Of a stretch of DNA of 64,000 nt, positions 42,236-54,200 are shown piece after piece. The notes beneath the pieces are model-generated. The model was not told where the DNA came from. It did no database searches and worked only from the letters and a program-made list of their open reading frames with translations. Every line of letters starts with the position of its first letter. The stretch's first letter is position 1. The translations under genes were made by a program, and so were the position numbers. Source of the DNA: Choristoneura fumiferana (Eukaryota > Arthropoda > Insecta > Lepidoptera > Tortricidae); assembly GCF_025370935.1 (NCBI RefSeq), contig NC_133499.1:1936698-2000697 (forward strand), in the 5' to 3' direction.

Positions 42236-45200
42236 ATGATCCCGGGAGGAAAATCCTTCTGCACAAGACACTATAAGAAAGTGACACACTGTTTATTCGA
42301 CTTGGATGGGACTCTTTTAGGTAAATATCCCATTTCGTAACCTACTTGAGCAAAATCGAGCGGTGTTCACCTTCACCGTATTTGTTGTGGTTTCATGGTC
42401 CATTACCTTAGCCGATGATGTCCAATCGGGCAATCGCTCTCGGATCATGAGAAGTCTACGACAGTGAAGCAAAAAGCTGTATTCTACATTTATTCACAAC
42501 TCGAAAGTTTCCAAAACTTCTGTTTTAGGAAGATCTTTTATTTCTAGTCACAAGTATTACAACCTTCGTAAAACAAACCAATACTACTAGTAAAAATCTG
42601 GGTATTACAAGTAGATAAAATAAATATACCTAAAACAGTACATACCTACCTATTAAATTTTTGACGGCTTAAGATTAATTTGAACTGTAATGTCCCATCT
42701 ACTCGTATTTAAAATTAAGCACTGTTTTACACCATTTTCGTACCTTAGGTAGGTACCTATAGCATTTTCATGTGATGTCAATTTAAAAATCGGTGCCTTG
42801 GACGCATTTAGCAAGGTTTTACAGTCAACGGGCCGTTACGAGCGTAACGATATGGGATGGGCTTATATTCAACAGTGGACGTCCTACGGCTAATATTATG
42901 ACGAGGTATTTCCTGATTCAATTAATTAGCAAAAGTTTCGTATAGGTAAATTGTATTCAGTATTTTAAAGGCGAAAGCAAAAAGACAACTTACCCAAATC
43001 TATACACTTTTTAACCCCCGACGCAAAAAGAGGGGTGTTATAAGTTTTTAACATTTCTAAGTTGGTTAGTGCTATCTCATTCTCACGTTGCGTTTGGTGG
43101 TCTTGACTGAACGTCTGGACACACTCCTGCTATTGTTATCTAAATTTTTAAAATAGGTTTTTTTAAATGATAGAATCTTAGTACATTAAGCATCAAAAGT
43201 AGCAACCTGTTCGTCCTTTGTCGTTTTACAGCCACGTAGTTACTAAACGCTATGCAAGAGTGTCAATGTGTCAATGCGACGGAGTAAAAAAATGATCCGT
43301 TACTTTTGATGCTGACAGTATCTACAGTACCTACCTAGGGATGTTCAGTCAAACATAAGTTTTGGGTAAAATAATCAATTATGATACGCTTTTTTTTGCT
43401 GACTGTACTTTTTGTTGACTGTACTTGTTTGTCACTCAAACTACATTTGCATACCAAATTTCAAGTCGATGACATTAACCGTTGAAGAGTTCCGTCCTGT
43501 GGATGTTCCTGGCCGGACTACCAGGATTTCACTACCAGATACAATAGTATTGTCATGCAATTTACATAAGTATACCAAATTTCAACTCAATCCAACCACT
43601 GGAAGTTGGTCGAATTTAACATGCAAGATTTGATTACAGACAGACAGACAGAGGCAGACAGACAACGGGACAGGTGAAACTAAAGAAAAGCTTGTAAAAA
43701 TTACCAACCATCATTAAGCCAACTAACAATTTAAAAACACCTTGTACGAAGTATAAACAATTCAATGAAGTAGTTACTTTGTTCGCCCGTGACCTACGAT
43801 AGCTGCGTCCATGCAATACATTTGTGTTCATGCAGCTCCGCCGCCTTCACACACAAATCACACAAACCCAACTATCACCACCACTCTCGTTTCGAACACA
43901 ATCAGAGTTCATCCTCAGAGCACCAAAACCGTTCCATGACCAGATGTAGACTCAAACCTTGTACAAGCATGACGATGAAGGGTCCTTGCCCCTGCTGTTA
44001 CAGATTCCGAAGTGATGTACCACACAATGATTGGACAGATCTGTGAGAAATACGGGAAGTCTTACTCCAAGGATAATGCAGTGCAGGTAAACAATTTTTC
44101 ATAATATTATTTTAAAATACGTAGGTAAGTACAAATAAAATCGCTCTAATACACGTAACTGTAAGGCGGTAATGAGGAGCGGAGATGCGCTGTCTGTGTG
44201 TCTGTCTGTGGCACCGTAGCTCTTAAACGGGTGGACCGATTTGAATGCGGTTTTTTTTATTCATGAACCAATACAACGTTTCATCTATCTATCCTCGCAC
44301 AGCACCCATTGGAAACAGCTGAGCAGAGCGGGACTATTAGGTAAATGAATCGTTTCCTACGTAAATCTTTGAGTAGCAGAACTGTACCCATAGTGTAAGT
44401 TTTCGGTTACAAAATACGTCTCGATCGCGTTCGCATTAAAATCTCAATTTGTATGGAAACACGAACATCGCAAGCGTTCCGCTAGAGGCGCTGTTCGTGT
44501 TTGCATACAAATTGAGATTTTAACGCGAACGCGATCGAGACGTATTTTGTAACCGAAAACTTACACTAAGGGCACTGGCCCTTTACTACGAAGGGCTGAA
44601 ACTTCGTATCTTGCCGTCCCGCTCACGCTTATATTCAACACGAGAGTGAGAGAGACGGTATGATGCGAACTTCGATTTTCGAATTTCGTAGCTCCCCTGA
44701 CGTTTTTTCACCGGCAGATATTCGGCATGACAGACCGCGAGGTGAGCGAGGAGGTGTGTGCTCGCACGCGCCTGCCGCTCTCCGTGGACGAGTTCGAGCG
44801 ACAGTTGCTTGACCTGGCCAGGAACAAGCTGCCCATCGCGCCGGAGAAACCTGGTCAGTTACTGGCGGAATACTAAATAGACATCATTTGACCTAGTCTC
44901 AAAGTAAACAAAGCTTGTGTCATAGATAAACATATTTACTTAGATAGATAGGTGCATGCATACTTAACCTCGTAAGACCCACGTCAAATAATGATCAATA
45001 GAATTTCAAACTTAATGTCAATTAGTGAAGTTGACATTAGCTTTGACGTATGTCCTAAATTTAGGACGTTGCGCCTTACGAGGTTAAAATTAAATATAGG
45101 TACATTAAACACCCAAGACTGGAGAGCGGACATTCGTATTTTTAACCCCCGACGCAAAAAGAGGGGTGTTATAAATTTGACCGATATGTGTGTCTGTATG

Positions 45201-48200
45201 TCTGTGTGTGTGTGTGTGTCTGCTGTGGCACCGTAGCTCTTAAACGGGTGAACCGTTTTGAATGCGTATTTTTTTATATTTGAAAGCAGGGTTTTTAGCG
45301 ATCGTTCTTAGACATGTTTTATCAAAATCGGTTCAGCCGTTTATGAGCTACGGTGCCACAGACAGACACACAGACATACAGACACATAGCGGTCAAACTT
45401 ATAGCACCCCTCTTTTTGCGTCGGGGGTTAATAAAATAAGATAAATGCAGCTACAGAGATCTTAATCAATTTATTTGCTTTAAAAATCTAGTTACAATCT
45501 AACTACCTCTGTTATTTGGAGTCAATTATAAATCAAATTGTCCGGACTTTTAAGGTGATGTCAGGATTTTTTTATCAGGATATTATTTCATTGTACTTTA
45601 TGGCAACTTTATCCGCTTAGGTAGGCTTGATAAGAACCGGCCGCCAGTGCGTCAGAGACTCGTGCGTCCGTCAATGGAAAACTACATAGATATAACTGCT
45701 AAATCAACGTTTCCTGTTAGCGAGACGACTGACCTTTAGTACCGTCAACGTCATAAACAAGTGGTCACAATTAATTCAGTGATCCGTTTGCCAAATATTC
45801 AACTTTAAACTGCAAATGCAAGTGCATATAATACATACATATACCTATATATTTTGGGGATCTCGGAAACGGCTCCAACGATTTTGATGAAATCTGGTAT
45901 GTGGGGGTTTTCGGGGATGACAAATTGTTCTAGCTTGGTTTTATCTGTAGGAAAACGCTTATTATCGAGTTTCAGCACGAGCAAAGCTCGGTGGCCCAGG
46001 TACTTTTTTTTCGACTGGATGGCACACGAGCAAGTGGGTCTCCTGATGGTAAGAGATCACCAGCGCCCATAAACATCTGCAACACCAGGGGTATTGCAGA
46101 TGCGTTGCCAACCTAGAGGCTTAAGATGGGATACCTCAAGTGCCAGTAATTTCACCGGCTGTCTTACTCTCCACGCCGAAACACAACAGTGCAAGCACTG
46201 CTGCTTCACGGCAGGATTAGCGAGCAAGATGGTGGTAGCAATCCGGGCGGACCTTGCACAAGGTCCTGCCACCTGCAAACCACTATACCTAAACTGAGAA
46301 GATTCCGTACACAATACGAAGTCCTTAGAAAAATACTACTTGATTTTTTCGTAATGGCTACGGAACCCTATCTTGGGCGTGTCCGACACGCTCTTAGACA
46401 GTTTTTTCTCTGAATCCAATAATTTTTCAGAATTGTTATAAAAAAAACTTAACCTAACCTACAGTTTTCTATAAGGTGAACATATAAAAGTTTCAGAAAC
46501 ATTTACGGTTTCAGTGAGAAAAAATAATGCCACACAATAATTCGAACAAACATTACAGTATGACTTGCGAAAAGTATGCGAACTTTGGCGCGCCCCATAC
46601 TTTGATTTTGACTAATTTATGTCTGTGTTAATTAGGTGCGGACCGTTTGCTGACGCACCTGTTCGACTACAAGGTCCCAATGGCCCTCGCTACCAACAGC
46701 ACGGAGCAGTCCGTGAGACTGGTCTCCATCGCGCGCCCGAAACTGTTCGGCATGTTCAACCACATGGTGAGCGTACCATTGGACCTATTAAATCGATCTA
46801 TATACTACTAAGTGTTTACTTGCGGCTTCGCACGCGTAAATCATTAGATGGGTGAATATTTGGGCGTTTGTACCGCCGCCATTGTTCTCAACACTTTTTT
46901 TATCAGATTTCTTAAGAAATAGGTACAAAAAACATCAACATCCGACACATATTGATGAATGTTGACATATGTTGATGTTTGTGGTACCTATTCACCCAGA
47001 TACAGCAGTTGAGCTGAAATTCCGATAGTTTACAAAATTCCCGTGAGAATTCCTGAAAATTACATCGTGGTTTTCATTGACGATGCATTAAAAAAAAATT
47101 AATAACCAAGCATTGAACCGACTATAAAAAACCGTGAAAATAATTTTCTACCAGTCTTTTTTTATGCTTTTTATTGTAAATAATCTAAGATACAATAGTT
47201 TAATGTCAACTGCTGGTCACCTTTTACAAAAGGTTGTTTTTCCCGATGCAGAGACGTTCATTATTGAGGAGTCCTGGTGCTTCACCACTTGTTCCATTTC
47301 AGCATATGCATTACGATGAGCATAAATTGCTTAGCAACTGTGTTAAAGTAATTGAAATTCAACCCGTAAAATACTCGTTATTGAGTACTCGTAGTAATGG
47401 TCAACTGTGGTCTTCATCACCGGTTCCACTTCACCAAATGATGATTTTCAAAAGCAAATGCACGAGTTACTACTAAATATATCCAAATTACCATAGGTGT
47501 CCCTACCTCTATCCTGATTCGGTGCTTATAAATAAATAAATATCATGGGACATTGACACCACCAATTGACCTAGTCCCAAACTAAGCAAAGCTTATACTA
47601 TGGATACTAGGCAACGGATAAACATACTTATATAGATAAATACATATTAAACATCCAAGACCCGAGAACAAACATTCCTATTATTCATACAAATATCTGC
47701 CCCGGCTGGGAATCGAACTCAGATCCTCAAGTTTCGTATATAGTCAGGTTCTCTAACCACTTATCCATCCGGTCGTCAATGTCGTTATGGGACCTACTTA
47801 ATTGAATTGGCTGGATGCGAAGCACTAGGTGGGGGTAATGAAATCTATCTATATGGTGGCCAAAAGTAGAAATAATGTAGGCTCTGTCATCTGTCATACA
47901 CATATGAATCTGTCATTAACAAAGAAATTTGTTTAGACCTAATTTTAATAATCTATTCAAGCTCGCATTATTGCTTGAATTATTGAACACAGTCTCTGTT
48001 TTGTTCTTAATTCCTCTACATCCCGGACATTTCCAGCAGATACCAAAAATTTTCGTTTTGAAACGGTTCGTGGTTGAAATTTGGCATTGAGTGAACTCAC
48101 AAAACCGGTCTTCAAAATGGTAGTCATTTTGATTTGAAAACGATATTTAATTTAATTTATTACTAGCGATACAAGAACAATTATATATGTTCACTATTAT

Positions 48201-51200
48201 TTGAAAAAAAAACCATTAAAGTAGGTAGCTTTATGTTTTTGTTTTATACAATAGAAGTCCAACTAAACATGAAGTAAACAAACCCTGACATAACCAAAAT
48301 AAAACACACCTTTTAAATAAATTTTACTTACCTCATTCAATTTTAATGAACTAAAATGAATTCACAACCTTTTGGTTACTCAAACCACGGTATCACAGTT
48401 GTACGTGATAGGTTTGATTTTTGTTTTTGTTTTCAAATCGGTTCACAAATGACGGAGTTCTGAGGTAACAAACATAAAATAATAAAAAAATGATGATTAA
48501 AAAAAACTGAATTGATAACCTTCTCCTTTTTTTGAAGTCGATTAAAAACTGTTTGTGCGGTGTTTCTAGATGAAGACGTCTCCATTCTTAGAGAATAAGC
48601 TGGGTGTACCACAGGGAAGCATACTATTAGGTCCGTTGTTCTTTCTGATTTACATTAAGGAGTTCTCCAAAGTTAATCCACACATAAGCGCTCTCTTTGC
48701 ATATGACGCTTCTGTTCTTATATTAGGCAAGGGATTAAGCCACGCTGAATATGAGACGTCCATAAACACCACACTAGGAAATATTGTAATGTGGTCGGCT
48801 TCTTTGAATCTAAGCATCAATTTGTCAAAAACCAAGTATATCCAATTCAGACCTTATCAAGCTAAAGCAGCCAAGCTTAGTATAAACTATGAAGGCACAC
48901 CTATAGAAGAGGTAAATACATATAAATTTCTAGGAATTGTTATTGATTCGTTCCTTAACTGGAAACAGCACATAGAGATGGTTAATGGCAGGTTGAGAGG
49001 ATTTTGTTATGGTTTGCAAATGTTAATAAAAGTTGCGGATACTAAGACAGCATTATCAGCATATTATGGATATGTGTACTCAATTTTAAATTACGGAGTT
49101 ATCTTCTGGGAACTCAGTCAATGCTCTTTCTACTTTTATCCTGCAGAAAAGGTGTATCAGAATATTTTTTGGGCTGCAGGATGATGAAACATGTCGTCCT
49201 ATATTTTCTGATCAAGGCTTACTTACTCTGACAAGTATTTACATCCTCCAGTGCTGTCTTTTTATCAAATGCAACCCTGCGGAATTTCAAGTTAAGGATA
49301 CCACTAGACCAGTAAGAAACAAATATAAGTTAAATTTAAGGGTGCCAGAATCGAAAATGGTCATTGTACGCAAAGGAATGTATTATAATAGCATAAAAAT
49401 TTTCAACCACCTACCCCAACATATAAAAGTGATGTCCGGAGCAAAATTTAAAACCACATTAAAAAATACAGTTTGAGGGAATATTTTGAATTTAATTTTG
49501 ATGACAATATTGTGAGTTGTAACTAATCATTATCTTCTAATCATTACCCTAATGTAGTAACATGACTAAGCAATTGTTTATTTATTTGACATTGTAATTA
49601 ATGCATATATTAGTTCTGTGTCTGCTATTGTATGCTAAAATGGGGCAGATTATGTGCGGCTTACTATCAAACTTTAACAACTTCACCAACGTGTATACCA
49701 TAATCATTCAATAAAGATATTATTATTATTATAAACCATCCCAAATGACATGATTCTAAGCCCAGAAGTTGTTATTTCGAAAATTTTACTTTTTTTTATT
49801 CTACTGTATGGCATACGAGCAAGTGGGTCTCCTGATGGTAAGAGATCACCACCGCCAATGAACATCTGCAACACCAGGGGTATTGCAGATGCGTTGCCAA
49901 CCTAGAGGCCTAAGATGGGATACCTCAAGTGCCAGTAATTTCACCGGCTGTCTTACTCTCCACGCCGAAACACAACAGTGCAAGCACTGCTGCTTCACGC
50001 CAAGATTAGCGAGCAAGATGGTGGTAGCAATCCGGGCGGACCTTGCACAAGGTCCTACCACCTGCACCTTACTGCTGGTTCTGATGGTTTACGCACGTAA
50101 AGCCGCGAATAAACACTAGTTAAGGCATGAAGCGGTTTTAGCTTATTGTTGTTTGATTCGAGGTATCATTCTCGGACCCCGAAGTGGACCGCGGCAAGCC
50201 GCACCCGGACATCTACCTCGTGGCGGCGAGTCGCTTCCCGGACAAACCCAAGCCCGCACAAGTAGGTAGTAGGTACCTACCGTAACAATTACCAGCCAGA
50301 AGTAAGCCAAGTTCAAGCTAACAGAACTGGCGAGCAGCACCGTGTGTATAATTTTACCCGAAGCATTTGGAGCCACTTTTGACCCCCTCATAAGTACCGT
50401 CCTACTTCTCTACTACGTTCCTACCGTCTCAACTAAAGTTTCATCATTATTAATGTTATCATCTAGGTACATACATCTATCATCTCTGCTTTTAGAGGGG
50501 GGGGGGGGCGCTCGATTTTAATAAAAAATTGCACTTTCAAGTTAAATATTTCGCAAACAAATCACTGAATCGAAAAATCGTCTTAGCAAACCCTAAAATG
50601 GTTTTAAAAGACCTATCCAACGATATCCCGCACTATAGGGTTGGATGAGAAAAAAAATCACCCCCACTTTAAGTCTATGGGAGGTACCATATTTTTTTTA
50701 TTGTACCATTTTGTCGGCATAGCTTACATAACTTAAATATCCGTGCCATATTACAGATTTCTAGCATTGATAGTCCCTGAGCAAAGCCGCGGACGGACGG
50801 ACAAACAGACAGACAGACATGGCGAAACTATAAGGGGCCATTTCGGCTCCGGAACCCTAAAAAGTTGGAAAACCCCCGACTTTGTCACTTCAAAGTTCAA
50901 TATCTCAAAAACGGCTGAACCGATTTTGATAAAACACGTCTAAGAACCATCGCTAACTTCTTCCAACTTTTTGTTGGTTAGGTTATTGAATTTCGTAGTA
51001 GCCCCCCGACCCCGTTCAAGTTGTTATGCCATATTATTATGCCATTATGGTGATTATGAAATGCCACACATCTATTAATACCATAAGATTCCATGGTTCT
51101 ATTTTCAACACTGTCCATCCAATACGTATAGCTGGTTCGTTCTAACGTCGGCGTTGGAAAGAGATAGCTGTATCAAATGATGCTATTAATTTACTGTTCA

Positions 51201-54200
51201 TACAGAAGTAGGTATGATGTTGGTTTATTGTTTGTGTATTTTGTTAAGTTGTAGTTATAATTACGTCTTTCCGTAAGTCATCATCATCATCCCAGCCTAT
51301 ATACTTCCCACTGCTGGGCACAGCCCTCCTCTCAGAATGAGAGCGCTTGTGTCGGCTTTCCCACGCGGGCCCAGTGCGGATTGGGAACTTCACACACACG
51401 ATGTTTCCTTCACCGTAAAGCTCGTGGTAAATTTCTAATGTAAATTTCCGTAAGTAGCTGTCCGTAATTTCGTCTTTGTCCTGCGGGAAATTTTCATTTT
51501 CTCGGCATGAAAAATGTCCTCAATCTTGACTTGGGATATTGTAGCTTTCCAACGCGCTAAAAATAAGTTTTTGGCAAAAAAAAACATTTTTAATACGAGC
51601 TGCATTGTCATCCAAACTACATTGCGCACCATATTTCAAGTCAATGCCAATAACCGTTGAGGAGTTCAATCCTGCGGAGACGATCCTGGCCGGACTAACA
51701 TGATGTCACTAGCAAATAATTGTATTGACACTAGATTTACCATATGAATGCCAAATTACAAGTCTACCCACATACCTATATATCAAGAAGGTCTGTGAGT
51801 CAACCCGAACATTGGAAGCGCGTAAAATTTTACTTGCAAGATTTCACCCGTAGCTACCGTAAACTGCTTCAACTTTGCCCTCTGGCCCCAACATTGCCCG
51901 AGTTGATTTAGAGCCGATAACTTAGCACTCTTATAGGTTTGAAACTTTTATCTGCACGGGAATTATTATTACGGGGGGATAAAAGTTTTAAAACCTAAAG
52001 GGTGCTAAGTTTTCGACTCTAAATCGAATCAGGCAATGTTGGGGCCAGAGGGCAAAGTTGTAGCAGTTTACGGTACATGCAATGGCATACATAGGTACAT
52101 TGCAAGTTAAATAAAAGCAGGGGGGCTACTTGGAAATTTTAAAATCAAAGTTCGTATCGTACCGTCCCTCTTATTCTCGTATTAAATAATACAAGCGTCA
52201 GCGGGACAGCAAGATACGAAGTTTGAATTTGCCACTTCGTATTATGCCCAGTAGTAGTTAGTTCGTAGTTAGTTTTGGAACACGAACTTTTATTCGTTGC
52301 GTAATCCGACGTTCGCGTTAAGTAAGCCGCTAAGTTATGCAAGATGTGTCAAGTAGCACGCGTGGTTAAGGTCATCATCAAAATTAAAACGTATTGCGGT
52401 TGACAACAACAATGTGCCAAGTGTCAAGTGCCAAGAGCGCGTCGGACACGCCCGAAATAGGGTTCCGCAGCCATTACGAAAGAAATAAGTAATATTTTTC
52501 TAAGGACTTCGTATTTTATGCTGAATCTTCCATAGTTTAGGTATATTATACCTTGGGCTGCTATTTACTCTTAAACTACTAATAATTCTCAAGCAAACTT
52601 AACCGTTTCAGTTTTACTTGAAAGTTTGATATACTGTTGTAGTTGATTTACCTTGCGTAAATTATAGCTATTATAAAATGAGACTATTACAATATGTTTG
52701 AAATGGATTAATTACCCTATATCTTTCATTAAATACTACATTCTGCCATGTAATCGGATGTTGTCTGTTTGTCACAGTGCATCGTGTTCGAAGACTCCGA
52801 GGTGGGCGTGCAGGCTGCAGTCGCGGCTGGCATGCAGGTGTGTACCCACCCTTACACTACCACCCAGTGGCGTAGCGTAGTTGGGGCATGGAGGGGGGCC
52901 GTCCGCCCCGGGCGGCACATTTAGGGGGCGGCAAAATACCATAAAAATTTAACGGTATGTGTGGTGAAGTTCCCAATCCGCACTGGGCCCGTGTGGGAAC
53001 TACGGCCCAAGTATTCTTCTGAAAGGAGGACTGTGCTCAGCAGTGGGACGTGTACCTACACAAAAAAAATGTCGCACCTACGATTCGGACCGACTACAAT
53101 GAGTATACCCTAAATAGTGCGGCGAAATTTTCTTCCGCCCGGGCGGCTGATGCCCACGCTACGCCACTGCTATCATCGTACCACTACTCGTACCTACATC
53201 TGTAGGTACATAATATATGCCCATCGGGAAAAGTCGGATCACGAACAGGATACGACCGCACCCGAACGAGCAATTCTTGTGTATATATTTCGGGGATCTC
53301 GGAACGGCTCCAAAGATTTCGATGAAATTTGGTATACCACGCCTACCACCACTGCCTATTTCTTCTTATTCTCTTTTAAAATATGGCTTTTCTGTCCTAA
53401 TTAATAGGACAATTTCGCCAGTGTCAAGGTAAACTCTCTTTGAGAGGGACGTTGTACGGTGATTGTAGTTTTTGCAACTTGATAGTAAAATTCCAGAAAC
53501 CACGTGGAGACAACTTGCGCATTAAAAAATGTCAGACACGAGAGCAATTTATAATTTTGTGATCACCGTTCACTGTTAAGGTTAATCGCCGCATAAAACA
53601 CTATCAAAGCTATACTTCAACTAGCCAAAGAAACAGAAATAGCAAAATTAGATATTGTCTACATCCGCCATGTTCGAATGCTACAAATCGAATCCACCAC
53701 TGCCTAAAAGTTCATTACTTAATACTCAGTTTTTACGCATTTTTGAGATACATTTTTTATGCGACGTCTTTACGTTACTTCCGGATTGTGTTCGAATCGC
53801 TTAACGGTGTTGTGCGTATACAATTATTGGAATTATACCTTTATTGTTTTTGTGATACTAGTCGTGGCAATGAACTTTTAGGCAAAGTTAGGCGGCGGAA
53901 GGTATATGTAGGCGTTTTCGGGTATGAAAAATTGATTTAACTTGGTCTTATCTCTGGGAAAACGCTTGTTATCAAGTTTTAGCCCGAGCGAAGCTCGGTC
54001 GCCCAGGTACTTATTATTTTCATATCCATTAATATGGAATTTTATTATTTCGTGTCAAATATCAAAGGCTGCATGATGAGTAGTTGAGTACTGAAACTTT
54101 AGAGAGCACGATGAATACGAACTGTGCTGTTATAATTCGATGGAACACCATTATGCAGTACATCTGTACCGTTACCTATCATAATATTTATCTAAGGATT

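Noticed and set aside
46057..46314. An 85-residue frame also found at 49846-50067
   Set aside because: The frame lies wholly in a duplicated interspersed repeat; the shared peptide comes from the repeat, not from a gene family.
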